This document shows, piece after piece, positions 17,376 through 26,416 of a stretch of 64,000 nt of DNA. The notes under the pieces are model-generated. The model searched no databases. It was not told where the DNA came from and saw only the letters and a program-made list of their open reading frames with translations. Made by a program: the position numbers and the translations under genes. The stretch is from contig NZ_OCVX01000003.1 in the NCBI RefSeq assembly GCF_900232995.1, positions 656,412-720,411 on the forward strand, read 5' to 3'. Origin of the DNA: Mycobacterium simulans (GTDB lineage: Bacteria; Actinomycetota; Actinomycetes; Mycobacteriales; Mycobacteriaceae). Position 1 is the stretch's first letter; each line of letters opens with the position of its first letter.

Positions 17376-18605
17376 TCACACCACGGTGAGCGGCAGCGAA
17401 CGCCTCGGCTCGAACTGAAATGCCGACCCCCGACTGACTTTGGCCACCGACACCTCTGGCAACTCGGTCGCTGCGGCATCGGTTTGCACCAGCTCAGCGG
17501 TCCAGTCGGCGTCCGTCCCACTGACTTCAACCCGGACATGTGGGTCCACGGCCGTCGCGATCGCCTGCAGCGGCTGCACAGATTCCGGTGTGCACAGCGA
17601 AAGCCAGGCGCGGTCGTCATGAGCGGGTGACCGGCGCACCAGCAAACGGTCCCCGGCCGTTTCGGCCTCAACATAACCGGCGGGGTTGAGCAGAGGATGC
17701 AACTCGAGCACACGCAGCGTGCCTTCGATTCCGCCGGGCAACCCCAATGCGCGGTGAATGCGTTCGGCGCCAAGCCCGGCCACGCCGATCAGCTGGCGAG
17801 TACTCACCAAGCGAGCCAGTTCGGTATCGGCGCCGGACCTTTCGGCCACCGCGATAGCAAACGACAGATACAGCAGGTGCATCTGTAGACACACTTCGTC
17901 GGCCATTCTGACCAGCGCCGAGTGCGAGAACGCACCGAAGTCGAGATCGGATAGCAGCGGACCCGAGTAATCGGCCAGCCCCTCGCCGGAGGGCTCGACG
18001 GCGGCCAATTCCCAACTGGCAGCGCGGGTTTTGCGAACCAAATCCAGTGCGGGTATGCCCTTGACGACCGGGTAGGACTCATCGATCTTGACCGTCCACG
18101 CGCAATGCGGATGCCGGTCCGACGGTACTCGCGGCGGCCGGTGGATGGGACGCATCTGCGCGTGAGGATTAGTCGCCACCGCCGTGGCATCGAAGGTCGG
18201 ATCCTCGATGGTGTGGCACATTCCGAAGACGTACGCGTCCCCCATCGGCTCGACATCGAGCAGCGCTCCGCAATGGTCGAGCTGAAACTCGCCGTTCCAA
18301 CGGTCGTGCACCGTATACCGGAAATCCATGAACTGCGGCGGAGCGCCGATGTCGAGTTGCAGGCCCTTGAAGATGGTCGGCACGTCGTTGCCCTCGAAGT
18401 TCAGCGCCCGCTGCATCCGCTTGGCATAGACCGGGCTGGCACCCGCCCACTCCTCGATGGCGATCTGCAGCATTTCCTCGCGGCCGAACGCCTCGATGCA
18501 CCAGGCCATGCCGGAGCGGTCGATCATGTGCCCGATCAGGAGCAGTTCGGGCACCAGGATTGCCAGTTCGCTGCGGGACAACCCCGCATACCGGGATTGG
18601 CTCAT
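17376..18605 (-). CDS. Conserved hypothetical protein (Rv0311 orthologue)
   Basis: 409 residues starting MSQSRYAGLSRSELAILVPE, the same length as H37Rv Rv0311 as I recall it. No signal peptide or membrane segment is visible. The N-terminal half has a conserved-looking block MQRALNFEGNDVPTIFKG and YTVHDRWNGEFQLDHCGALLD; the cysteine- and His-containing FGMCHTIEDP may bind a metal or substrate. I do not recognise a known domain. It is upstream of the Rv0312-type genes on the same strand and divergent from the Rv0310c orthologue (90 bp between starts). Confidence 0.75.
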   Translation of the reverse strand: MSQSRYAGLSRSELAILVPELLLIGHMIDRSGMAWCIEAFGREEMLQIAIEEWAGASPVYAKRMQRALNFEGNDVPTIFKGLQLDIGAPPQFMDFRYTVHDRWNGEFQLDHCGALLDVEPMGDAYVFGMCHTIEDPTFDATAVATNPHAQMRPIHRPPRVPSDRHPHCAWTVKIDESYPVVKGIPALDLVRKTRAASWELAAVEPSGEGLADYSGPLLSDLDFGAFSHSALVRMADEVCLQMHLLYLSFAIAVAERSGADTELARLVSTRQLIGVAGLGAERIHRALGLPGGIEGTLRVLELHPLLNPAGYVEAETAGDRLLVRRSPAHDDRAWLSLCTPESVQPLQAIATAVDPHVRVEVSGTDADWTAELVQTDAAATELPEVSVAKVSRGSAFQFEPRRSLPLTVV

Positions 18606-18695
18606 TCCTCCAAGCTAGTGAACGGTCTAGCTGTCGGGTAAGCCCGGGGTCTAGCCATCGGGGCCGCGCCGTACCCGATGTGCTGCAATGGCGTG

Positions 18696-19169
18696 ATGAG
18701 CCCTCACGATCTTGCCGCCGATGTCGAAGCGATCAAGCAGGTCAAGTACCGCTACCTGCGTGCGCTGGACACCAAGCACTGGGACGACTTCGCCAACACC
18801 CTCACCGAAGACGTCCGCGGCGATTATGGGCCATCGATCGGCGAGGAGTTGCACTTCACGAACCGCACCGACCTGGTGGACTACATGCGCTCGGCGCTGG
18901 GCCCGGCCATCCTCACCGAACACCGGGTGACCCACCCGGAAATCATCGTTACCGGCGACACCGCAACGGGCAGCTGGTATCTGCAAGACCGGGTCATCGC
19001 CGCCGATTTCGATTTCATGCTGATCGGTGCGGCGTTCTACCGCGACCAGTACCGGCGCACCGGCGACGGTTGGAAGATCAGCGCCACCGGCTACGACCGA
19101 ACATATGACGCGACGATGTCGTTGAAGGGCCTTAATTTCAAGGTCAAAGCCGGCCGTGCGCTGGATTGA
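18696..19169 (+). CDS. SnoaL-like / NTF2-fold protein (Rv0310c orthologue)
   Basis: 157 residues from ATG 18696 (an in-frame ATG at 18678 would add six residues). The cone-shaped NTF2/SnoaL fold is suggested by DVEAIKQVKYRYLRALDTKHWDDFA, then LTEDVRGDYG and a C-terminal TGSWYLQDRVI with YRRTGDGWKISATGYDRTY. Such proteins are small dehydratases, isomerases or ligand-binding proteins; catalytic residues in this family vary and the activity cannot be named. Its stop codon abuts the stop of the convergent Rv0309 gene with no base between. Confidence 0.8.
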   Translation: MSPHDLAADVEAIKQVKYRYLRALDTKHWDDFANTLTEDVRGDYGPSIGEELHFTNRTDLVDYMRSALGPAILTEHRVTHPEIIVTGDTATGSWYLQDRVIAADFDFMLIGAAFYRDQYRRTGDGWKISATGYDRTYDATMSLKGLNFKVKAGRALD

Positions 19170-19826
19170 TTATTTTGCGATGGCGATCACCGCACCGGGC
19201 TTCAGCCAGCGGATGACCTGTACCAGGGTGGCATCGTCGATCGCCACGCAACCGGCGGTGGCGCCACCATCGGTCGTGTGAAAGAAGAATGCGGAACCGC
19301 CGCCGGGAACTTTGTTCTTGTTGACGCCCATGACGACCGAATGCTTGTACTGCGGGATCTGCAGGTTCTCACTTTCCGCCGTATTGAATGGGCACTGGGA
19401 CTTCTGGCACACCTGCATGCTGTTGAAGGTGGGGCTGTGGTCGTCCCCGCTCCACCAGTGATTGGGTCCCACTTGGGTATATGGCAGCCCGCCACCGGGA
19501 TTCGGCGCGGTACCGAAGGCGGAGTCAAGGCTGTAGACCCCCATGGGAGTGGCCGGGTACCCCCTCTTGGCCTGCGGCGCCATCCCCGCCGAGCCAACGT
19601 GAGTGGGGATGCCGGTCTTGAGGGCCTGCCAGCCGGCGGCAGTGCGCTGGTAGACGTCCATCTTCGCGTTCGAGCCGCCGGTCGACACCACCGAAACCAC
19701 CTGCGTGGCATTGCCGACGGAGTTCGCAAACCACGGATTGCCGGCCGCGACGGTCACCGGGGCAAACATCACCGCAACACCGGCGATGCACACCGCAGCA
19801 CACAGCAGACCTACCAGTCGGCGCAT
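19170..19826 (-). CDS. Exported L,D-transpeptidase-like (YkuD-type) protein (Rv0309 orthologue)
   Basis: 218 residues from ATG 19826, the length I recall for Rv0309; the longer upstream frame is not used. A Sec-type signal peptide (MRRLVGLLCAAVCIAGVAVM, cleavage near VAA) leads to a YkuD-like domain. The putative catalytic block is FFFHTTDGGATAGCVAIDD with H183 and C193, equivalent to the His and Cys of the H-x-S-x-G-C signature, though the usual SHGC is TAGC here. Two further cysteines (C140, C145) could form a disulfide. Cell-wall cross-linking or amide-bond chemistry outside the membrane is inferred; activity has to be shown. Same strand as the PAP2 gene, 19 bp downstream of it. Confidence 0.8.
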   Translation of the reverse strand: MRRLVGLLCAAVCIAGVAVMFAPVTVAAGNPWFANSVGNATQVVSVVSTGGSNAKMDVYQRTAAGWQALKTGIPTHVGSAGMAPQAKRGYPATPMGVYSLDSAFGTAPNPGGGLPYTQVGPNHWWSGDDHSPTFNSMQVCQKSQCPFNTAESENLQIPQYKHSVVMGVNKNKVPGGGSAFFFHTTDGGATAGCVAIDDATLVQVIRWLKPGAVIAIAK

Positions 19827-19845
19827 CGCTTTATCGTCAGCCGAG

Positions 19846-20583
19846 CTAGACCTCAGGGTCAAGTAAAGCTTTAGACCCGGTTGGGTCACTGCGCCGTGAC
19901 AAAGCGGAGCGCCCCGGACCTTTTGGGCCTGCAATCGGGACAGGCCGAAATACCCACAGGCACAACAGGAAATAGACGTAGCCCAGCGCCCAACCGGCGA
20001 TCACGTCCGAAGGATGGTGCACGTTCAACGCGACTCTGGCAACACCGACGGTCACCACACTCACCGCGGCCACCGCGACCGCGGCGACACGCATCGCCTG
20101 GGCTTTCATCATCGGCAGCAGAAAGACCAACAGCGCCAGCAAACTGGCCATCGCTTCCAGTGCGTGCCCCGACGGGAACGCCGTTGAGGGTGCGAATACC
20201 AGCGCGGTCGCCGGTCGAGGACGACCGGCCAGATCCTTGGCAACCGTCGTCACCAATCCGTCGAGCGGCGCACAGGCCAACAGCAACAACCCCACCCGGA
20301 CCTTGCGCATCACCAGGGCGATCACCGCAGCCAACAAACCCAACGGCCGCAGCACGAACGGACCCAGGACAACGGACACGACATCCCAGAATCGCACCCA
20401 CCCCGGATGCTTGATCCCAACGTCGTGTGCCGGAGTCAGCAACGACCAATCGGCGTCGTACAGCCAGCCCCAATGGTGGCTATGCCCCACCCATAGCACG
20501 GCGTAGACCACCACCCCGGCTATGCCGAGAAGAACGGCGAGCGACACAGGTACCAAATCGGATGCGTATCTGGGGCGGGTCAT
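19846..20583 (-). CDS. PAP2-family membrane phosphatase (Rv0308 orthologue)
   Basis: 245 residues from ATG 20583; the frame extends to 20631, but that start lies almost at the opposite gene's start. An integral membrane protein with about six helices and the three PAP2 motifs: KDLAGRPRPA, PSGHALEAMASLL and ARVALNVHHPSDVIAGW. It would dephosphorylate a lipid phosphate or polyprenyl pyrophosphate with its active site facing out. This is the second PAP2 domain in the window, the other being the fusion at 2495-3997. It probably forms an operon with the Rv0309 gene 19 bp downstream. Divergent from the Rv0307c orthologue. Confidence 0.85.
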   Translation of the reverse strand: MTRPRYASDLVPVSLAVLLGIAGVVVYAVLWVGHSHHWGWLYDADWSLLTPAHDVGIKHPGWVRFWDVVSVVLGPFVLRPLGLLAAVIALVMRKVRVGLLLLACAPLDGLVTTVAKDLAGRPRPATALVFAPSTAFPSGHALEAMASLLALLVFLLPMMKAQAMRVAAVAVAAVSVVTVGVARVALNVHHPSDVIAGWALGYVYFLLCLWVFRPVPIAGPKGPGRSALSRRSDPTGSKALLDPEV

Positions 20584-20640
20584 GGCTAAAGCGATACCAG
20601 CATCGGTGCACCGACAACGAAACGGCCCCATACTGGCGTC

Positions 20641-21123
20641 ATGGCGGTGATCGTTCGGAGGCTGTTCGGCGTCGGCAAGCTGCCCGCCGATCTGCGGGCG
20701 CAGATCGAATCCGAAGGGATCCTCTATCTTGCCGAGTACGTCGCGGTCACCCGGCGGTTCAGCGGCACAATCCCGGGTGTGCGATCAGCGGGCAGCATCG
20801 CCAGCTACGTGGGTTCGCTGGCCTTCACCTCGCAGCGGGTGTTGGGAACGCTGTCGGTGGTGCCGAAGCTAGCCGGCCGCGTCATCGATGTGCGCTGGGA
20901 TGCGCAGCAGACCGGAGCCGCGACGGCCGAGATTTCAGAAACGGGTCTGCAACTCGACCTCGATATCGGCCACGTCGATGCAAAGTTCCACGGCGAACTC
21001 TCGCTGCATTTCAAGGCCGACATCGACGACGACGTGCTCAGCCGACTGCCGCGACGATCGCTCGCCTTCGATGTGCCACCCGAATACGTATTCCGCGCGG
21101 TGGGCGTCACCTATAGTCCGTGA
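20641..21123 (+). CDS. Conserved hypothetical protein (Rv0307c orthologue)
   Basis: 160 residues, beginning MAVIVRRLFGVGKLPADLRAQI. The pattern of short alternating strands (SLAFTSQRVLGTLSVVPKL and GLQLDLDIGHVDAKFHGELSLHF) suggests an all-beta PH-like fold, but I recognise no catalytic residues. No signal peptide or membrane helix. Its TGA overlaps the GTG start of bluB (GTGA), so the two are translated from one transcript here. Function unknown. Confidence 0.75.
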   Translation: MAVIVRRLFGVGKLPADLRAQIESEGILYLAEYVAVTRRFSGTIPGVRSAGSIASYVGSLAFTSQRVLGTLSVVPKLAGRVIDVRWDAQQTGAATAEISETGLQLDLDIGHVDAKFHGELSLHFKADIDDDVLSRLPRRSLAFDVPPEYVFRAVGVTYSP

Positions 21124-21806
21124 TCGTGGATCATGCGTTCACCCCGCAAGAGCGGCAGGCCGTGTATCGCGTGATCTCCGAACGCCGAGACATGCGCCGC
21201 TTCGTGCCCGGCAGCGTGGTGCCCGAGAATGTGCTGGCACGCCTGCTGCAAGCCGCGCATGCCGCACCCAGCGTCGGCCTGATGCAGCCATGGCGCTTCA
21301 TTCGGATCACGGACGGCCAGCTGCGGGAATGTATCCACGCGCTCGTCGACGAGGAGCGCGTGCTGACTGCCCGGGCCCTGGGACGACGAGCCACCGAATT
21401 TCTGGCTCTGAAGGTCGAGGGAATCCTCGAGTGCGCCGAGCTACTGGTGGTGACGCTGTGCGACAACCGTGCGGCGCACGTCTTCGGCCGGCGCACGCTG
21501 CCGCAGATGGATCTGGCGTCGGTGTCATGCGCAATCCAAAACCTGTGGCTGGCGGCTCGCTCCGAAGGCCTAGGAATGGGCTGGGTGTCCCTGTTCGATC
21601 CGAACCGATTGGCGGCCCTGCTGCAGATACCCGCGGACGCCGAACCGGTGGCAATCCTGTGTCTCGGCCCGGTGCCCGAGTTTCCCGACCGGCCCGCACT
21701 CGAGCTGGACGGCTGGGCCTTCGCGCGTCCGCTTGCCGAATTTGTTTCCGAAAACCGATGGGGTCGAGCGCCGCAATCGCTGCCTGTCGGCAATTCGGAC
21801 GAGTAG
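21120..21806 (+). CDS. bluB: BluB-type flavin enzyme, 5,6-dimethylbenzimidazole synthase (Rv0306 orthologue)
   Basis: 228 residues of the nitroreductase/BluB fold. Key blocks: SERRDMRRFVPGSV (FMN phosphate contacts), AAPSVGLMQPWRFIRI, IQNLWLAARSEGLGMGWVSLF and AILCLGPVPEFPDRP. BluB uses O2 to cut reduced FMN into 5,6-dimethylbenzimidazole, the lower ligand of vitamin B12, and the glycine-rich MGWVS stretch and missing nitroreductase loop fit BluB rather than a general nitroreductase. GTG 21120 overlaps the preceding stop. The gene runs in the same direction as the Rv0307c orthologue, whereas I recall the two as opposed in H37Rv, so it may be locally inverted. Confidence 0.8.
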   Translation: MIVDHAFTPQERQAVYRVISERRDMRRFVPGSVVPENVLARLLQAAHAAPSVGLMQPWRFIRITDGQLRECIHALVDEERVLTARALGRRATEFLALKVEGILECAELLVVTLCDNRAAHVFGRRTLPQMDLASVSCAIQNLWLAARSEGLGMGWVSLFDPNRLAALLQIPADAEPVAILCLGPVPEFPDRPALELDGWAFARPLAEFVSENRWGRAPQSLPVGNSDE

Positions 21807-21930
21807 CGTTCCGGCGCCTGGGGCGTGCGCTGACGGGTCGGTCAGCGGCCCGGTATCGTCGCCGCGGTGGCTTCATGGCGCTGTCTCGGCGTCGCCGGTC
21901 GCGTAAGGCATGTTGGAGAGGTGACACACG

Positions 21931-23310
21931 ATGGCGGGTGAGCGCGCAGACAATGTGTTGATCGTGCACTGGCACGATCTGGGGCGCTATCTGGGCGCCT
22001 ACGGACACTCAGACGTTTCCAGCCCGCGGATGGATCAGCTTGCCGCCGAGGGGATCCTGCTCACCAAGGCCCATGCCACGGCGCCGTTGTGCTCGCCGTC
22101 GCGAGGATCATTGTTCACCGGTCGCTACCCGCAGAGCAACGGGTTGGTCGGCCTGGCCCATCATGGCTGGGAGTATCGCACCGGCGTCCGGACACTTCCC
22201 CAGTTGTTAGCCGAATCAGGTTGGTACTCAGCGCTTTTCGGTATGCAACACGAGACGTCGTACCCGAAGCGGCTGGGGTTCGACGAATTCGATGTGTCGA
22301 ACTCCTACTGCGAGTACGTCGTCGACAAGGCCCAGGAATGGCTGCGCGACAGTGCCCCGGCCCTTGCCGGGCAACCATTCCTGTTAACGGCGGGGTTCTT
22401 CGAAACCCACCGGCCCTATCCGCGTGACCGTTACGAACCCGCCGACAGCACGGCGGTCGACCCGCCGGACCACCTGCCCGATACCGCCGAGGTGCGCCAG
22501 GATCTGGCAGATTTTTATGGCTCCATCGCCAAGGCGGACTCCGCGGTGGGCCAGCTACTGGACACGCTGGCCGAGACCGGGCTGGATGCCAGCACGTGGG
22601 TGGTGTTCGTTACCGATCACGGCGCGGCCTTCCCACGAGCGAAATCGACTTTGTACGACGCCGGAACCGGCATTGCGCTGATCATTCGTCCGCCCACCCG
22701 CCGAGCGGTGGCCCCGCGCATCTATGACGAACTGTTCAGCGGGGTGGATCTGGTTCCGACGCTGTTGGGCCTGCTCGGTCTCGACATCCCCGCCGACATC
22801 GAGGGGGTTTCGCATGCGCAGGCCATCATTGCGCCGGATGCACAAAACGATCCGGTGCGCAACCACGTGTACACCACCAAGACCTATCACGACTCGTCCG
22901 ATCCCATTCGGGCAATTCGCACAAAGGAGTACAGCTACATCGAAAACTACGTCCCACGGCCACTGCTGGACTTGCCGTGGGATATCGAGGCAAGCCCCTC
23001 CGGTCAGGCCGTCGCGCCACTGGTCACCGCGCCCCGGCCGGAACGTGAGCTCTACGATTTGCGGGCAGACCCCACCGAGAGCAACAACCTGCTGGCCGGT
23101 GACGACACCCGAGACTTCGATGCGATCGCGGCCGATCTCGCTGTCCGACTAAACGATTGGCGCCAGCGCACCAACGACGTCATACCGTCGGAGTTCGCCG
23201 GTACCCGCATCGCGCAGCGCTATACCGAAACGTACCTACAAATCCATCACATGACGCCGACCAGCAGGTCGGCGATCGCCGCCGACCGCGGTATCGAGTT
23301 ACCCACCTGA
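21931..23310 (+). CDS. Type I sulfatase (Rv0296c orthologue)
   Basis: 459 residues of the alkaline-phosphatase superfamily. The sulfatase signature [15 protein letters not shown] carries C54, the cysteine normally converted to formylglycine. Metal and sulfate ligands are suggested by [14 protein letters not shown] at the N-terminus and [19 protein letters not shown] in the middle. It would hydrolyse a sulfate ester; the substrate is unknown and no signal peptide is seen. ATG 21931 is preceded by GGAGAGGTG. In H37Rv the sulfotransferase stf0 (Rv0295c) follows; here the gene's end instead overlaps the end of tam by 12 bp, so stf0 is absent. Confidence 0.85.
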   Translation: MAGERADNVLIVHWHDLGRYLGAYGHSDVSSPRMDQLAAEGILLTKAHATAPLCSPSRGSLFTGRYPQSNGLVGLAHHGWEYRTGVRTLPQLLAESGWYSALFGMQHETSYPKRLGFDEFDVSNSYCEYVVDKAQEWLRDSAPALAGQPFLLTAGFFETHRPYPRDRYEPADSTAVDPPDHLPDTAEVRQDLADFYGSIAKADSAVGQLLDTLAETGLDASTWVVFVTDHGAAFPRAKSTLYDAGTGIALIIRPPTRRAVAPRIYDELFSGVDLVPTLLGLLGLDIPADIEGVSHAQAIIAPDAQNDPVRNHVYTTKTYHDSSDPIRAIRTKEYSYIENYVPRPLLDLPWDIEASPSGQAVAPLVTAPRPERELYDLRADPTESNNLLAGDDTRDFDAIAADLAVRLNDWRQRTNDVIPSEFAGTRIAQRYTETYLQIHHMTPTSRSAIAADRGIELPT

Positions 23311-24084
23311 GCGGCGCGCCCCACCTACCTCAGCCACGATGAACACCCGCCGGAACGGGAAGATGGTCGTGCCGTCGGTCCGGCGCGGGTAGGCGTCATC
23401 CAGCAGCGGGATGAGTTCCTGGCGGAACTGTTCCCAGCCCGCGTCGTCGAGCCGCTCGCGCACCGGGACCAGCGCGGTGCCGGTGATCCAGTCCAACACC
23501 GGGTGCTCACCCGTGAGCTGGTGCAGGTAGGTCGTCTCCCAGACATCCACCTTGCATCCGGCGTCCATCAGCAGGTCAGCGTAGTACGCGGGCGGGTGGA
23601 CCACCGCGCCCACGCGAAACGGTATGTCGCGCATGAGCTTCGCGTAGGGCTCTCGACGGGCCAACGCCCGCACCGCGGCGTGCGACGGTGTCTCGAAATT
23701 AGCCGGGATCTGCACGGCGATCCACGATCCCGACGCGAGTTCGCCGACCCATCGCAGCAGCAGGTCGGAGTGCTCGGGCACCCAGTGCAGGGCCGCATTG
23801 CTAACCACCACGTCAGTGTCCGGCCGCGGCTTCCACGTCCGCAGGTCGCCGGTCGTGGCGTCGATGCCGCGTTCCCGGGCGGCGGCGACCATCTCCGGTG
23901 AGCTGTCCAATGCCTCGATCACCGCACCGGGCCATCGCCGCGCCAAATATTTCGTCAGGTGGCCGGGGCCACAACCGAGGTCAACTACCCGGCGCGCCCG
24001 CTCGGCACCCACCCGCGACAGCAACTCGTAGAACGGACGGCTTCGATGATCCGCAAAGGCCAGGTAGACATCGGGATCCCACAT
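23299..24084 (-). CDS. tam: Trans-aconitate 2-methyltransferase (Rv0294 orthologue)
   Basis: 261 residues, the same length as I recall for H37Rv Tam and very similar throughout. Class I SAM-dependent methyltransferase: motif [21 protein letters not shown], motif II region [12 protein letters not shown], motif III region [16 protein letters not shown]. It methylates trans-aconitate, a spontaneous side product and inhibitor of aconitase, in the cytoplasm. Start ATG 24084 is fixed by a perfect AGGAGG (24091-24096 on the opposite strand) six bases before it; an in-frame start six codons earlier would overlap that site. Convergent with and overlapping the sulfatase gene. Confidence 0.9.
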   Translation of the reverse strand: MWDPDVYLAFADHRSRPFYELLSRVGAERARRVVDLGCGPGHLTKYLARRWPGAVIEALDSSPEMVAAARERGIDATTGDLRTWKPRPDTDVVVSNAALHWVPEHSDLLLRWVGELASGSWIAVQIPANFETPSHAAVRALARREPYAKLMRDIPFRVGAVVHPPAYYADLLMDAGCKVDVWETTYLHQLTGEHPVLDWITGTALVPVRERLDDAGWEQFRQELIPLLDDAYPRRTDGTTIFPFRRVFIVAEVGGARRSGG

Positions 24085-24090
24085 ATCTGT

Positions 24091-24096
24091 CCTCCT
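24091..24096 (-). promoter_or_regulatory. Shine-Dalgarno AGGAGG deciding the tam start
   Basis: Perfect AGGAGG on the minus strand, six bases before ATG 24084. It excludes the in-frame start at 24102 that lies upstream of it. Confidence 0.8.
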
Positions 24097-24237
24097 GATC
24101 AACGCCGTCGCTAGTCGGGCTATACAGACAAACGTATTACCGGAAACTCCGGTGCGCGCGCCCTGAACCGCTGGAAAAATTGACGATACTGTCGAATTTG
24201 GCGATCGGTCAGCAGGTTGGACGATACGATCGACGCG

Positions 24238-25476
24238 ATGTCGCAGATCTCGGGGGTATCGGGGGCAGCAGATATGGGGGGGACTTGGCCAGCCGATCCG
24301 ATCGATCCGCCGGTACCCATTCCCGATGTCGCCGGCGCCGACGCCGGCGCCGAGGGGTTACCCCCGCTCTCGGCGCTGTCGGTCCGGCAGCGCCTGGTCG
24401 TCGAATCCTCGGCGATCGGAGATATCGCGATGCGTACTGCCGCCGCATCGGTACTCTCCACGACGGTAGCGCCGGCCGTCATCGTCAGCGTGCTGCGCCG
24501 CGCGGGTTCCGGTGGCGAGCGCGGCAACCTGAACTTTTACGCCGAACTTGCGGCCGAACGTGATCCGGCGAAGTCGTTTCCGACGCCAACCACGCCTCCC
24601 AAGATTTCGTCGCGGCCGGCAAGTCCGCTCGCGGAATGGATCGCGCACGGCACCGTCGACAACATCTCATTCGCCAGCAGCTTCCGGGCGATTAACCCCA
24701 ACCTGCGCAAACAATGGAGCGCGCTGAGTGCCAACAACATCGTGCGCGCGCAGCACTGGCGCCACGACGACGGGCCGCGACCCACGCTGTGCGTCATCCA
24801 TGGCTTCATGGGTTCGTCCTACTGGCTAAATGGGCTGTTCTTCGCGCTGCCGTGGTATTACCAATCCGGCTACGACGTCCTGTTGTACACATTGCCATTT
24901 CACGGCAAGCGGGCCGAAAGACATTCGCCGTACAGCGGTTTCGGCTTCTTCGCTAGCGGGCTCAGCGGCTTCGCTGAGTCGATGGCACAGGCGGTTCACG
25001 ACTTTCGTTCTCTCGTTGACTATCTGCGCCGCATTGGCGTCGAGCACATCGCGCTGACCGGAATATCGTTGGGAGGTTACACGTCGGCGTTGGTGGCCTC
25101 GGTTGAAAACCGGCTCGAGGCTGTCATCCCCAACTGCCCCGTCGTCAGCCCCGCGAAGCTATTCGACGAATGGTTCCCGGCCAACAAGCTCGTCCGGCTG
25201 GGACTGCGGCTGTCCAACATCAGCCGCGATGAGTTGGAGGGCGGGCTGTCCTACCACAGCCCGCTGAACTATCGGCCGCTACTGCCCAAAGAGCGCCGGA
25301 TGATCATCACCGGTCTCGGCGATCGGATGGCTCCGCCGGACCACGCCGTGAAACTTTGGGAACATTGGGACAAGTGTGCACTGCACTGGTTCCCAGGCAA
25401 CCATGTCCTACATGTGAGTCAGTTGGATTATCTGCGGCGGATGACGCCGTTCCTACACGGCTTTATGTTCGGCTAA
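24238..25476 (+). CDS. Alpha/beta hydrolase (Rv0293c orthologue)
   Basis: 412 residues from ATG 24238 (the frame is open seven codons further up). After an N-terminal region of about 190 residues, with a Pro/Asp/Ala-rich start, comes an alpha/beta-hydrolase domain: oxyanion-type [11 protein letters not shown], nucleophile elbow [13 protein letters not shown], a late acidic [13 protein letters not shown] and catalytic-type His in [11 protein letters not shown] serine esterase, lipase or related activity is likely; substrate unknown. No signal peptide. Divergent from tam (153 bp between starts) and convergent with eccE3, whose end overlaps by 14 bp. Confidence 0.8.
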   Translation: MSQISGVSGAADMGGTWPADPIDPPVPIPDVAGADAGAEGLPPLSALSVRQRLVVESSAIGDIAMRTAAASVLSTTVAPAVIVSVLRRAGSGGERGNLNFYAELAAERDPAKSFPTPTTPPKISSRPASPLAEWIAHGTVDNISFASSFRAINPNLRKQWSALSANNIVRAQHWRHDDGPRPTLCVIHGFMGSSYWLNGLFFALPWYYQSGYDVLLYTLPFHGKRAERHSPYSGFGFFASGLSGFAESMAQAVHDFRSLVDYLRRIGVEHIALTGISLGGYTSALVASVENRLEAVIPNCPVVSPAKLFDEWFPANKLVRLGLRLSNISRDELEGGLSYHSPLNYRPLLPKERRMIITGLGDRMAPPDHAVKLWEHWDKCALHWFPGNHVLHVSQLDYLRRMTPFLHGFMFG

Positions 25477-26416
25477 GCGCTGCGGGCGCGGGCCAGGTCA
25501 GTCCGGTCAGCAAGTCGGCGGGTGCATCGGTATGCCCGTCAAGCGGTTGCGTGGCCACCGGATCCAACGCCAACAGTGCCGGAAGTTGGCTTCCGCGTTG
25601 CGAAGTCAGACCGTCCAGCGGCGCGCCGCCCCCGGGTCGCGTATCCGTCCGGAAGGCGCACGCCGCGGCAACCGTGTAATGGTGTGGGTCACCGGCGATC
25701 TCCAGTACCGTCCAGGTCTCCCGTGCCGGATACGACCGGATTGCGTTCATGGTCTCGGGCAACGACCTATCGGCGCTGACCCGGTATGCCGCAACGTAAT
25801 CCGAGTCACCTTGCCGCACGCCGTTCCACGTCTCGCGGGATTCCTGCGCAACCGGCCGCGGGATGTCTTCGGGCGCAACGGTGCTCGCTTCCCAGCCGAT
25901 TTCGCGGAGGTGGTCGGCGAGCCGGCGGGCGGCGACCTGGGCGGTCTCGTGTAGCGGGATACGTGATGAGCGCGCCTGCAGCGCCGCTAGGTTATGGGTG
26001 GCCGCCACCGTCAGCCCGATCCAGGTCTGAAGTTCGTCGGCCCCGGTGTCGCGGCTGGTGATTCGGATCTTGTCGGCACGAATGCCGTAGCAGTTGAGGT
26101 AGCGGGCGATCAGCGGCAGCGGAAGCACGCCGGAGTCGGACGGCGGCGGCCCGACCCGCAACAGCTCCGTCGCGCGCGTGTCGGTTCCGGGCCCGGGGAC
26201 GCGACGCCGCCGACGGCCGAGGATCGCAAGCCCGCGGCGCAGGATCGTTGTGAAGTACAGCCCGCGCCACCAACCGAACAGCAGGACCACCACGGCGGCG
26301 GCGATACCGAGCAACCAATAGTCGCGTGGCGACTGCCAGGGGTAGGCCAGCGCGACGGGGATCACGGCCAAAAGCGCCAATGTGACTCGGCCGGTTCCGG
26401 GACGCGGGATGCTCAC
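25463..26416 (-). CDS. eccE3: ESX-3 secretion complex component EccE3 (Rv0292 orthologue)
   Basis: 317 residues. Two N-terminal transmembrane helices (about 10-27 and 34-52) are followed by a basic stretch RRGLAILGRRRRR and a cytoplasmic/periplasmic EccE domain (MQTWIGLTVA-like core seen as ELQTWIGLTVAATHNLAAL). EccE is the outer subunit of the EccBCDE membrane complex of type VII secretion and, in ESX-3, sits at the periphery of the protomer. It is the last gene of the cluster; its start overlaps mycP3's stop by 4 bp (ATGA). Length is close to the about 330 residues of H37Rv. Confidence 0.9.
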   Translation of the reverse strand: MSIPRPGTGRVTLALLAVIPVALAYPWQSPRDYWLLGIAAAVVVLLFGWWRGLYFTTILRRGLAILGRRRRRVPGPGTDTRATELLRVGPPPSDSGVLPLPLIARYLNCYGIRADKIRITSRDTGADELQTWIGLTVAATHNLAALQARSSRIPLHETAQVAARRLADHLREIGWEASTVAPEDIPRPVAQESRETWNGVRQGDSDYVAAYRVSADRSLPETMNAIRSYPARETWTVLEIAGDPHHYTVAAACAFRTDTRPGGGAPLDGLTSQRGSQLPALLALDPVATQPLDGHTDAPADLLTGLTWPAPAALSRT

